DNA from: Zoogloeaceae bacterium
Lineage (GTDB): Bacteria > Pseudomonadota > Gammaproteobacteria > Burkholderiales > Rhodocyclaceae
Reading direction: 5' to 3'
NCBI GenBank assembly: GCA_031259605.1
Contig: JAIRLE010000047.1
Location: 1 to 12,630 of the forward strand
Length of the DNA stretch: 12,630 nt
A program made the position numbers and the translations under genes. This document shows, in pieces, positions 1 to 6,890 of the stretch. How positions within the stretch are numbered: position 1 is the stretch's first letter; each line of letters begins with the position of its first letter. The notes under the pieces were generated by a model. It was not told the origin of the DNA. It was given only the letters and a program-made list of their open reading frames with translations, and did no database searches.

Positions 1-252
1 TAGGTGCGCTTCATCATCTTCTCCTTCGAGCACTGAAAAACGCGCAATTACACATTGAGAGAGGAAGTCTTGTCAAGTTTGAACAATTTTCCGGGCGTAA
101 TTCCTCAGAGCCTGTTCATGATCTCGGATTGTCGTGGGAAGCGCATGGTTCTCCTTCCATGCCCTCACTCGCAGATGACGGCAGGCCGCCCCAGCGTCTC
201 GCTTTTGGCGGAATTTCCTCCGCTTTTCACCGCGTCCGCGCCGTGTCTTTCG
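1..252. other. Non-coding stretch upstream of repeat copy A
   Basis: No convincing gene is visible here. One plus frame is open from the left edge, but its translation resembles nothing I recognise and runs into repeat sequence. The minus-strand frames that cross it show the low-complexity, Arg-rich look of non-coding GC-rich DNA. A small hairpin is present: GCATGG at 143-148 pairs with CCATGC at 157-162 over an 8-base loop. The segment around 100-125 looks like it could be the edge of an older mobile or repeated element, but I cannot name it. The end of an upstream gene may lie just outside the window. Confidence 0.4.
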
Positions 253-353
253 CTCTCCCGCTTGGCGGGAGAGGGGGAAAACTCGCGCCGCCTCCGGATA
301 TGCGCTCTTGCTTGGCGAAAGAAGGAAAAATAGGCATTCATGCGATTGCCCTG
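253..353 (-). repeat. Dispersed MITE-like repeat, copy A (one terminal repeat visible)
   Basis: This segment shares two blocks with copy B near 3734-3884, in the opposite orientation. The first is a hairpin core: CTCTCCCGC at 253-261 pairs with GCGGGAGAG at 265-273 across a 3-base loop. The second is a 19-base end, CATTCATGCGATTGCCCTG at 335-353, the exact reverse complement of the left end of copy B. The roughly 60 bases between the blocks are only loosely alike, though close in length. I find no matching second end on the far side (about 188-210), so this copy looks truncated or diverged. Its intact end abuts the -35 region proposed for trpB. Confidence 0.7.
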
Positions 354-383
354 TTGCCAAATTCCGATCCCCGCGCGGATAAT
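354..383 (+). promoter_or_regulatory. Putative sigma70 promoter of trpB2
   Basis: TTGCCA at 354-359 and GATAAT at 378-383 are separated by 18 bases, each box matching consensus at five of six positions. A start near 390 would give a leader of about 20 bases before the ATG at 410. The -35 box starts one base outside the terminal repeat of copy A, so the repeat end sits directly upstream. This is a pattern match only. Confidence 0.45.
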
Positions 384-409
384 CGCTCTTTCCTCGTGAG
401 AGAACGCAC

Positions 410-1774
410 ATGGAATCCACCCGCATCCTGCTTGAAGCGCACGAAATCCCCACGCACTGGTACAACATCGCCGCCGATCTGCCCTCGCCGTCCGCGCCGC
501 CGCTCTTGCCGGATGGCTCGCCCGCGAGTCCCGAACAACTGGGCGCAATCTTTCCGCCGAAGATCATCGAGCAGGAAATGAGCGCGGAACGCTGGATCGG
601 CATTCCCGCGGAAGTGCGCGAAATTTTCCGCCTCTGGCGGCCCTCGCCGCTGGTGCGCGCCGTGCGGCTGGAAGCGGCGCTGGGCACACCCGCAAGGATT
701 TTCTTCAAATACGAAGGCGTCTCGCCCGCCGGATCGCACAAACCCAATTCCGCTGTACCGCAAGCGTACTACAACCGCGAGGCGGGCATCCGGCGATTGA
801 CGACCGAAACCGGCGCAGGGCAATGGGGATCGTCGCTGGCGCTGGCCGGGCAAATGTTTGGGCTGGAAGTGCGTATCTACATGGTCAAGGTGAGTCACGA
901 ACAGAAACCGTACCGGCGGCTGATGATGCAAACCTGGGGGGCGGAAGTGTTCGCCAGCCCTTCCCCGCTGACCGAAACCGGGCGCAAGGCCCTGGCGGAG
1001 ACGCCGGAGACGCCAGGCTCGCTTGGGCTAGCCATTTCCGAAGCGGTCGAAGAAGCAGCGGGCCGCGCCGACACCAACTACGCGCTGGGATCGGTGCTGA
1101 ACCACGTCGTGGTACACCAAAGCATCATCGGGCTGGAGGCCAAAAAACAATTCGACAAGATCGGGCTGTATCCGGACGTGGTCATCGCCCCTTGCGGCGG
1201 CGGTTCCAGTTTCGGCGGCATTGCGTTTCCCTTTCTCGGCGACAAGGCGGCGGGCGATAAACGCGCTTCGATGCTGCGCGCGGTCGCGGTCGAACCGAGT
1301 TCCTGCCCCAGTCTCACCAAAGGGCGTTACACCTACGATTATGGTGATGCTTCGGGCTTCACCCCCATGATGAAGATGTACACCCTCGGCCACGACTTCG
1401 TGCCGGCAGGCATCCATGCTGGCGGCTTGCGCTACCACGGCGCATCGCAGCTGGTCTCGCAGCTCTATCACGAAGGCTTGATCGAAGCCGTTGCCGTACC
1501 GCAACTGGCAACGTTCGATGCCGGAGTGCAATTCGCGCGTTGCGAGGGCATCATCCCCGCGCCCGAATCGTGCCACGCCATCCGCGCCGCCATTGACGAG
1601 GCGCTCAAATGCAAGGAAACTGGCGAGAACAAAGTCATTCTTTTCAACCTGACTGGCCACGGGCATTTCGACATGAGTTCGTTCGAGCGTTATTTCTCCG
1701 GCAAGCTCGAAAACTTCGAGTACCCGGCGGAAGAAGTAGAAAAATCGCTGGCGAAACTGCCGGGTTTCGCCTGA
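410..1774 (+). CDS. trpB: Tryptophan synthase beta chain, TrpB2 type
   Basis: This 454-residue PLP enzyme of the tryptophan synthase beta family joins indole and L-serine to make L-tryptophan in the cytoplasm. The PLP lysine is K111 in GSHKPNSA, and the phosphate-binding loop GGGSS lies at 263-267. The long N-terminal extension before the catalytic core (HEIPTHWYNI..., then IPAEVREIFRLWRPSPL) and the total length mark it as TrpB2, the divergent subfamily found in archaea and some bacteria, rather than TrpB1 of about 400 residues. No trpA or other trp gene is nearby. Stand-alone TrpB2 proteins are thought to salvage indole or act without the alpha subunit; which applies here is inference. The ATG at 410 fits the family N-terminus, though its ribosome site is weak. 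The next gene follows after one base. Confidence 0.93.
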   Translation: MESTRILLEAHEIPTHWYNIAADLPSPSAPPLLPDGSPASPEQLGAIFPPKIIEQEMSAERWIGIPAEVREIFRLWRPSPLVRAVRLEAALGTPARIFFKYEGVSPAGSHKPNSAVPQAYYNREAGIRRLTTETGAGQWGSSLALAGQMFGLEVRIYMVKVSHEQKPYRRLMMQTWGAEVFASPSPLTETGRKALAETPETPGSLGLAISEAVEEAAGRADTNYALGSVLNHVVVHQSIIGLEAKKQFDKIGLYPDVVIAPCGGGSSFGGIAFPFLGDKAAGDKRASMLRAVAVEPSSCPSLTKGRYTYDYGDASGFTPMMKMYTLGHDFVPAGIHAGGLRYHGASQLVSQLYHEGLIEAVAVPQLATFDAGVQFARCEGIIPAPESCHAIRAAIDEALKCKETGENKVILFNLTGHGHFDMSSFERYFSGKLENFEYPAEEVEKSLAKLPGFA

Positions 1775-1775
1775 A

Positions 1776-3713
1776 ATGGACTGTAGACTGGAATACGAAG
1801 TCAATGCCAGATTGATAGGTTCGGCGCAGCAGCTTGCGATACGTCTGGCAAGAGTGAAACTGGACTGGCGGCATCGGGCGGGATTCGGGCTGCTGTGGCT
1901 CATGCTGGCGCTGTGGATGGCCTTTTTTCTGGATTTGACGACCATCCTGCTCATTGGCCTGGCCGTATTCCTGTGCATTTGTGTACAGGCTTTTTATCGA
2001 TACATGCTGCTCGGACGAAGCGTGGCGCATTGTCAACGCATCACCCTGATCCTGGATGATTCCGGACTTTGTTTGCGCTCCGCCATCAGCGAATCCCGCT
2101 ACGCCTGGCGGGAAGTGCGCGATCTGCTGCCGCAGCGCGACTGGCTGGCGATTGTCATGACGCCTGTTCCGATGGTCATACCGATTCCCGACAGCGCCTT
2201 TGCCGATGACGCCGCGCGGCAAGCGTTCCTGGAGGCTTTGCGGGCCGGGATGCGGGAGGCGGAAGACAGAAGACGGGAAACAGAGGACGGAGGACAAGCG
2301 GAACCGGCGCCGCCGCCCGTTGGCTTGCGGCAGACGGGCGTCGACACGCGAGCCGACAGGCGGCGAATGCTTTGTTTTCGCGCGCTCCACGCCGAAGCTT
2401 TGGCACCGGATGTCCATCACTACAGGCTTCTGATCGGCCTTGCGCTGTTCGGTCTTTTTTCCTTGGGCGCACAAATGGCGCAGCACGGACTTTTCGACAG
2501 CGAGAATGCGGGTCTGCGCCTGTTGCTGCTGGCCGTTGCCTACGCGGCCTTGCTGCTGTGCGCGGCGCGCGTTCTGGACGGCGCGGCGGCCGATACGATG
2601 CGCCTCCCATACGCGCTCTGCCTGTTGTTGTTCTGTCTTCCCTGGATCGTTACGGGGAACCAGAGCGCCGGGCTTGCCGAATTGTGGATCGCCCTGGGAC
2701 TGACGGAAGCGAAACTCGGGATTTCTCCTTATCATGTCCAGGCATTGACCATCTGGCTGGTCATTTTCTGGCTGATCGCCGCCTGCACGTTTCCGTTCCG
2801 ACACGCAAGAAGGGAGGCGCGCATGCTGTATCGCGTCATGCTGTTGTCCGTTTTCGTGTTTATTGGCATGAGCATAATCTTGGCGTATTCCCACGCGCCG
2901 GAATCGCGGTATGCGCCAAGTGACGGGGAAACGCCGACCTATATCGAAGTCGATGAACAGGTACTCTACGGCCAGTCGCGCCTGCTGGCGGAAAGCCTGG
3001 CGGCGGTGCGGGCGGGCGTAAAAGGCAAGCCGGAACTCTTTTTTCTTGGGATGGGCGGCGAGGGTCAGGATGTTTTCTTGCGCGAAACACAGTTGGCCAA
3101 AGCGATCGTGGATGATCTTTTCGCCACTGGCGGACATTCCATGATCCTGGTCAATCACGCGAGCACGGCGCGGATCTACCCGATGGCCAACGCGGAATCG
3201 TTGCGGCAGGCCGTAAGGCGCATGGGCGAACAGATGAATGGCGCGGAGGACGTGCTGTTTCTTTTTCTCACTACGCACGGCTCCAGCGATTTTCGCCTGT
3301 CGCTTGCCTTCTGGCCATTCAGCTTCGCCGACATTTCCCCGCAGATGTTGCGGCAGGCACTCGATGAAGCAGGCATAGCGCGGCGCGTGGTAGTCATTTC
3401 TGCCTGCTATTCGGGCGGCTTCATTCCTGCCTTGCAGGATGACAACACGCTGGTCATTACCTCCGCCGCAGCGGATCGAACCTCCTTCGGGTGTAGCGAC
3501 GAAGATGAGCTTACCGAATTTGGCCGCGCCTATTTTGCCGAATCGCTGCGCCAGACCCGCTCCATCGAAACCGCCTTTGCACAGGCGGCGGCACGTATCG
3601 CCGCGGAAGAGAAAGCCGTTGGCCGCGACGCCTCCCTGCCCCAGATCGCCGGCGGCAATGCGGCATTGCGCGCGCAGCTGGCGTCCTTCGGCACAAGTCA
3701 AACCAACAAATGA
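1776..3713 (+). CDS. YcxB-like / multi-pass membrane / C13 (legumain-type) peptidase fusion
   Basis: This 645-residue membrane protein has three parts. Residues 1-155 resemble YcxB-like proteins: a short N-terminus, two helices (about 36-55 and 56-75), then a soluble segment with ILDDSGL and WREV. Residues about 217-371 hold five more helices (near 217-235, 247-265, 278-294, 322-340, 352-371). Residues about 417-610 match the C13 peptidase family, with His501-Gly in LTTHGS and Cys544 in ISACYSGGF as the likely catalytic dyad. Seven helices from a cytoplasmic N-terminus, plus the basic loop FRHARREAR before the last helix, put the peptidase in the periplasm (inference). Eukaryotic members are legumain and the GPI transamidase subunit GPI8; bacterial substrates are unknown to me. 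A charged, repeat-derived linker spans about 160-180. The gene starts one base after trpB with no clear ribosome site, suggesting translational coupling. Confidence 0.8.
   Translation: MDCRLEYEVNARLIGSAQQLAIRLARVKLDWRHRAGFGLLWLMLALWMAFFLDLTTILLIGLAVFLCICVQAFYRYMLLGRSVAHCQRITLILDDSGLCLRSAISESRYAWREVRDLLPQRDWLAIVMTPVPMVIPIPDSAFADDAARQAFLEALRAGMREAEDRRRETEDGGQAEPAPPPVGLRQTGVDTRADRRRMLCFRALHAEALAPDVHHYRLLIGLALFGLFSLGAQMAQHGLFDSENAGLRLLLLAVAYAALLLCAARVLDGAAADTMRLPYALCLLLFCLPWIVTGNQSAGLAELWIALGLTEAKLGISPYHVQALTIWLVIFWLIAACTFPFRHARREARMLYRVMLLSVFVFIGMSIILAYSHAPESRYAPSDGETPTYIEVDEQVLYGQSRLLAESLAAVRAGVKGKPELFFLGMGGEGQDVFLRETQLAKAIVDDLFATGGHSMILVNHASTARIYPMANAESLRQAVRRMGEQMNGAEDVLFLFLTTHGSSDFRLSLAFWPFSFADISPQMLRQALDEAGIARRVVVISACYSGGFIPALQDDNTLVITSAAADRTSFGCSDEDELTEFGRAYFAESLRQTRSIETAFAQAAARIAAEEKAVGRDASLPQIAGGNAALRAQLASFGTSQTNK
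2262..2296 (+). repeat. Imperfect heptanucleotide tandem repeat inside the peptidase gene
   Basis: Five 7-base units run head to tail: GAAGACA, GAAGACG, GGAAACA, GAGGACG, GAGGACA. They encode the charged linker around residues 163-174 (EDRRRETEDGGQ) between the YcxB-like part and the second membrane block. Because 7 is not a multiple of 3, gain or loss of one unit would shift the reading frame. The units have diverged, which should make slippage rare. Confidence 0.7.
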
Positions 3714-3733
3714 ACGTACAGGCTGGTTTCTCC

Positions 3734-3884
3734 CAGGGCAATCGCATGAATGCCCGTTTTCCCCTTCACCTACTGCGCGAAAGAGAGAAAGGCGCAAGGT
3801 TTTCCCCTCTCCCGCCAAGCGGGAGAGGGGACGGCAAGCGGCAGCGCGAACCGAAAATACGACGACATTCATGCGGTTGCCCTG
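3734..3884 (+). mobile_element. MITE-like element, copy B, with terminal inverted repeats
   Basis: The left end CAGGGCAATCGCATGAATG (3734-3752) and the right end CATTCATGCGGTTGCCCTG (3866-3884) are inverted repeats matching at 18 of 19 positions, giving a 151-bp non-coding element. Inside is the hairpin core around CTCTCCCGCC/GCGGGAGAG shared with copy A at 253-353. The left end is identical, as reverse complement, to the end of copy A. No transposase is present, so mobility would need one supplied in trans. No convincing target-site duplication is seen at the flanks. I do not recognise a named family. Confidence 0.7.
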
Positions 3885-3922
3885 CCTGGCAAGGCAAGCG
3901 ATGCCGCCGTCCGCCGCCCCTC

Positions 3923-3931
3923 TGCTATACT
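3923..3931 (+). promoter_or_regulatory. Putative extended -10 promoter of the DUF4124 gene
   Basis: TGC followed by TATACT (-10 box at 3926-3931) fits the extended -10 form TGnTATAAT with one mismatch. There is no good -35 box 16-18 bases upstream, which extended -10 promoters do not need. A start near 3938 would leave a leader of about 30 bases that contains the strong ribosome site at 3954-3960. It could serve both the DUF4124 gene and argJ. Confidence 0.45.
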
Positions 3932-3953
3932 GACAATTTTCGTTGATCCCGAC

Positions 3954-3960
3954 AGGAGGT
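3954..3960 (+). promoter_or_regulatory. Strong Shine-Dalgarno site fixing the DUF4124 start
   Basis: AGGAGGT sits six bases before the ATG at 3967. It decides the start against an in-frame TTG at 3943, which would add eight residues ahead of the signal peptide and place the start upstream of this site. Confidence 0.85.
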
Positions 3961-3966
3961 CATATC

Positions 3967-4419
3967 ATGAAAAAAGCGCTTTTTCTGGTTTTATGTTGTA
4001 TTGGCAGTAGCGCGTTTGCCGAGGAAGTCTACAAGTGCCAGCAGGATGGCAAGGTGACCATTTCCACCACGCCCTGTCCGACCGGCGCGACGGCGACAGT
4101 GGTGCCGGTGGAGAAATTGCCGCCTGCCAGCGAATCCCCGGAACAGGAATTGGCGCGCATGAAGCAGCAGGCCGACGCGCTGGAGCGCGAGCGGCTGGAA
4201 CGCGAAACGCCCGTCAGATCGGCGGGAGATGAAATCGTGCCAGAAGGCGTGGAAGAGGTAGACGGCGATGAAGTCACGGAGACCGCTCCCAATCCCCAGG
4301 GGCGCCTGAATGTCGCGCGCAAGAAACGCGAACAGCAGGCGCAAAAGGAAAAACGGCGGCAGGAACGTGCCGAGCGCCGTGAAGCCAGGCGCGAAGCGGG
4401 CGGCAGCGCTACGCCGTAG
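3967..4419 (+). CDS. Secreted DUF4124 domain protein
   Basis: This 150-residue protein is predicted to be exported to the periplasm. Residues 1-18 form a Sec signal peptide (MKK, a hydrophobic core, then SSAFA before EE). The mature N-terminus carries the DUF4124 pattern, VYKC..DGKVTIST.PCP, with C23 and C37 as a possible disulfide pair. The rest is polar and charged, with Glu/Arg-rich segments (about 57-82 and 115-145) likely to be helical or coiled-coil. No lipoprotein box is seen: the cysteines at 10 and 11 are preceded by Leu or Cys rather than a small residue. DUF4124 proteins are common in beta- and gammaproteobacteria and their role is not established. argJ follows nine bases downstream, so the two are probably co-transcribed, but a functional tie to arginine synthesis is not implied. 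Confidence 0.85.
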   Translation: MKKALFLVLCCIGSSAFAEEVYKCQQDGKVTISTTPCPTGATATVVPVEKLPPASESPEQELARMKQQADALERERLERETPVRSAGDEIVPEGVEEVDGDEVTETAPNPQGRLNVARKKREQQAQKEKRRQERAERREARREAGGSATP

Positions 4420-4428
4420 GCGCGTCCC

Positions 4429-5679
4429 ATGCCCGTAAACTACGCCACGCCCGCGCCGGAAGCCTTGCATCCCGTTGCCGGGGTTCGCCTGGGTACGGCC
4501 GCCGCCGCCATCCGCAAGGCGGATCGCCGGGATCTGACGGTCATCGCGCTGGAGCCAGGCACGAGCGTGGCGGGCGTCTTTACGCAAAATCGCTTCTGCG
4601 CCGCGCCGGTGCGTGTGTGCCAGCAACATTTGGCGCAAGACGGCGACATTCGCGCGCTGGTCATCAACACCGGCAACGCCAACGCGGGCACGGGCGAGTC
4701 CGGCTTGCGGGCGGCGCTTGCCAGTTGCGCGGCGCTGGCGGAGTTGCTTGCTGTCTCGCCTGCCGCCGTGCTGCCCTTTTCCACCGGGGTGATTAACGAG
4801 CACCTGCCCGTCGAGCGTCTGATTGCCGGGTTGCCCGCCGCCTGCGCCGATCTCGCGCCCGGTCACTGGCACAAGGCGGCGCAAGCCATCATGACCACCG
4901 ATACCGTCGCCAAGGCCGCCTCGCGGCAGGTGCGCATCCAAGGTAAAACGTTGACGGTTACCGGCATCTCCAAGGGCGCGGGCATGATCCGCCCCAACAT
5001 GGCGACCATGCTGGGCTTCATCGCCACCGACGCCGCCATTGCCCGTCCGCTGCTGACCGCGCTGATCAAGGAAGCAGCCGATCAGTCGTTCAACTGCATC
5101 AGCGTCGATGGCGATACGTCGACCAACGATTCCTTCATCCTGATCGCCAGCGGCAAGGGCGATTTTTCCGGTGATTTTGCCTTTGTCAGCGGTGAGGAAC
5201 CCGGCTGGACGGAAGTCAAGTCCACGCTCTTTGCCGTTGCCCGCGAACTGGCAAAAGCCATCGTGCGCGATGGCGAGGGCGCGAGCAAATTCATCACGCT
5301 TTGCGTGGAAGGCGGCAAGGACCAGGAAGAATGCCGCAAGGCGGCCTATGCCATTGCCCATTCGCCGTTGGTGAAGACCGCTTTTTTTGCTTCCGATCCC
5401 AACCTGGGACGCATTCTTGCCGCCATCGGCTATGCTGGAATCGATGATTTGCAAGTGGAAGGCGTCAAGGTCTGGCTGGAAGCGGCGGGCAATCGCGCGC
5501 TGGTTTCCGAAAACGGCGAACGCGCCGCCAGCTACCGCGAAGAAACCGGAGCGGCCATCATGCAAAACGCCGAAATCGTCGTGCGCGCGCATCTTGGCCG
5601 GGGAGGTGCCCAGGCGACGGTCTACACCTGCGATCTTTCCTGCGATTACGTCCGAATCAACGCCGATTACCGATCCTAG
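4429..5679 (+). CDS. argJ: Bifunctional ornithine acetyltransferase / N-acetylglutamate synthase ArgJ
   Basis: ArgJ transfers the acetyl group from N-acetylornithine to glutamate, recycling it in the cyclic arginine pathway; many members also make N-acetylglutamate from acetyl-CoA. The precursor cleaves itself into alpha and beta chains before the nucleophile Thr193 in KGAGMIRPNMATML (residues 182-195). The oxyanion-hole pair T119-G120 lies in PFSTGVI. Other family blocks are VINTGNANAGTG (78-89), the SVDGDTSTND segment, and the C-terminal DLSCDYVRINADYRS. The length of 416 residues is normal. Whether the enzyme is mono- or bifunctional cannot be told from sequence. The start at 4429 gives the expected N-terminus; no strong ribosome site precedes it, so it may rely on coupling with the DUF4124 gene nine bases upstream. 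No other arg gene is in the window. Confidence 0.96.
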   Translation: MPVNYATPAPEALHPVAGVRLGTAAAAIRKADRRDLTVIALEPGTSVAGVFTQNRFCAAPVRVCQQHLAQDGDIRALVINTGNANAGTGESGLRAALASCAALAELLAVSPAAVLPFSTGVINEHLPVERLIAGLPAACADLAPGHWHKAAQAIMTTDTVAKAASRQVRIQGKTLTVTGISKGAGMIRPNMATMLGFIATDAAIARPLLTALIKEAADQSFNCISVDGDTSTNDSFILIASGKGDFSGDFAFVSGEEPGWTEVKSTLFAVARELAKAIVRDGEGASKFITLCVEGGKDQEECRKAAYAIAHSPLVKTAFFASDPNLGRILAAIGYAGIDDLQVEGVKVWLEAAGNRALVSENGERAASYREETGAAIMQNAEIVVRAHLGRGGAQATVYTCDLSCDYVRINADYRS

Positions 5680-5745
5680 ACATGCGGAAATCGAAAGCCC
5701 CGGCGCGAACAAGCCCGGTATCTTCTTCAGTTTGATGTATTGCCC

Positions 5746-5994
5746 ATGCCCAAATCCAAAGCCAGTGTCGTAACGGACGCATCTGAACTTTCTGCCGATC
5801 TGAAATTTGAAACTGCGCTTTCCGAACTGGAGGCGCTGGTTGCGCGCATGGAGGGCGGCGAGATGACGCTGGAAGCCGCGATTGTCGCCTATGGGCGCGG
5901 CATGGCCTTGTTGCGGCACTGTCAAGGGCAGTTGGCGGTGGCGGAAGAAAAAATCCGCGTCATGGACAACATGGACGAAGGAAAAGGCGCGTGA
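5746..5994 (+). CDS. xseB: Exodeoxyribonuclease VII small subunit XseB
   Basis: This 82-residue small subunit of exonuclease VII works with the large subunit XseA to degrade single-stranded DNA. The family core is present: FETALSELEALVARMEGGEMTLE, then AYGRG, a conserved Cys59, and AEEKIRV, forming two helices. The ATG at 5746 is preferred over an upstream in-frame TTG at 5740, which would add only two residues. XseA is not encoded here; the subunits are usually in separate loci. The stop overlaps the GTG of ispA as GTGA, a typical coupling arrangement, and xseB-ispA pairing is widespread in proteobacteria. A 66-base gap separates it from argJ, and I see no clear promoter in that gap. Confidence 0.94.
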   Translation: MPKSKASVVTDASELSADLKFETALSELEALVARMEGGEMTLEAAIVAYGRGMALLRHCQGQLAVAEEKIRVMDNMDEGKGA

Positions 5995-6881
5995 GCGAAG
6001 ATTTCCAAGATTGGATGGCGTCCGTGCAGGCGCGCATGGAAACGGCGCTGGCGCAATGTCTGCCGCTGACGGGTATTGCCGCGCGGCTGCATGAAGCCAT
6101 GCGTTACGCTGCGCTGGGCGGCGGGAAGAGGGTGCGTCCCCTCCTGGTATTCGCGGCGGGCGAACTGGTGGCGGCGAAGGAAGAAGCCTTGCTCGCCTGC
6201 GCCTTGGCAGTGGAATTGATCCATACCTATTCGCTGGTGCACGATGATCTGCCCGCGATGGACAACGACACGCTGCGCCGCGGGCGTCCCACCTGTCACG
6301 TGGAATTCGATGAGGCCACGGCATTGCTGGTCGGCGACGCCTTGCAGACGCGCGCTTTTGAATTGCTTGCCGCGCCGGGACTCATTGCGCCCGCGCGGCA
6401 ACTGGAATTGCTGGCGACGCTCGCGCGCGCCAGCGGTTCCCTGGGCATGGCGGGCGGACAGGCGGTGGATCTGGCATCCGTCGGCAAGACGCTCAACCAG
6501 CCGGAGCTGGAATTGATGCACACCATGAAAACCGGTTCCCTGATTCGCGCGGCCGTATTTTTGGGCGCGGGCTGCGGCAAGGCGGCGCTTTCCGCGACCC
6601 GGCAGACACAACTGGATCGTTTCGCCAAGCGTGCCGGCCTGTTGTTTCAGGTAATCGATGATCTTCTGGATTGCACGGCCAGCACCGCTACGCTGGGCAA
6701 GACGGCAGGCAAGGACAAGGCCGCCGACAAGCCCACCTGCGTCAGCCTCATGGGGCTTGCCGCCGCGCGCGGCTATGCCGAATCCCTGCGCCATGAGGCA
6801 TTGCAGTCGCTTGCCGGATTCGGCGCGAAAGCCGGGCGGCTGATTGCGCTCACCAACTTTATCTGCGCCCGGAAATTCTGA
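5991..6881 (+). CDS. ispA: Farnesyl diphosphate synthase (geranyltranstransferase) IspA
   Basis: This 296-residue trans-prenyltransferase condenses dimethylallyl or geranyl diphosphate with isopentenyl diphosphate to give farnesyl diphosphate, the precursor of quinone side chains and undecaprenyl carriers. The first aspartate-rich motif is DDLPAMD at 85-91, with the two extra residues typical of bacterial short-chain enzymes, followed by RRGRP. The second is DDLLD at 223-227. GGKRVRP (44-50) and LGKTAGKD (235-242) are also as expected. The GTG start at 5991 overlaps the xseB stop. Product length is normally set by residues just before the first motif; here they are TYSLVH, compatible with a farnesyl product, but this was not modelled. 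dxs starts nine bases after the stop. Confidence 0.95.
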   Translation: MSEDFQDWMASVQARMETALAQCLPLTGIAARLHEAMRYAALGGGKRVRPLLVFAAGELVAAKEEALLACALAVELIHTYSLVHDDLPAMDNDTLRRGRPTCHVEFDEATALLVGDALQTRAFELLAAPGLIAPARQLELLATLARASGSLGMAGGQAVDLASVGKTLNQPELELMHTMKTGSLIRAAVFLGAGCGKAALSATRQTQLDRFAKRAGLLFQVIDDLLDCTASTATLGKTAGKDKAADKPTCVSLMGLAAARGYAESLRHEALQSLAGFGAKAGRLIALTNFICARKF

Positions 6882-6890
6882 TGCCAACCG

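Noticed and set aside
253..353. Intrinsic terminator or CRISPR-type repeat at copy A
   Set aside because: The hairpin lacks a following T-run, and the copies are only two, far apart, opposite in orientation and without regular spacers.
2262..2296. Active phase-variation switch
   Set aside because: The heptamer units have diverged from each other, which lowers slippage. The frame is intact and only five units exist, so it is reported only as a repeat.
1644..3872. Minus-strand open frame of 742 codons opposite the protease gene
   Set aside because: It is the antisense of a well-supported gene in GC-rich DNA and translates to Arg/Gln/Gly-rich sequence with no recognisable domain.
3967..4020. 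Lipoprotein signal for the DUF4124 protein
   Set aside because: The cysteines in the signal region are preceded by Leu or Cys, not the small residue a lipobox needs, and a standard AFA cleavage site follows.
3991..6324. Minus-strand open frame of 777 codons opposite the DUF4124 gene, argJ, xseB and ispA
   Set aside because: It spans four convincing plus-strand genes, and its product is low in family-like features. It is an artefact of few antisense stops.
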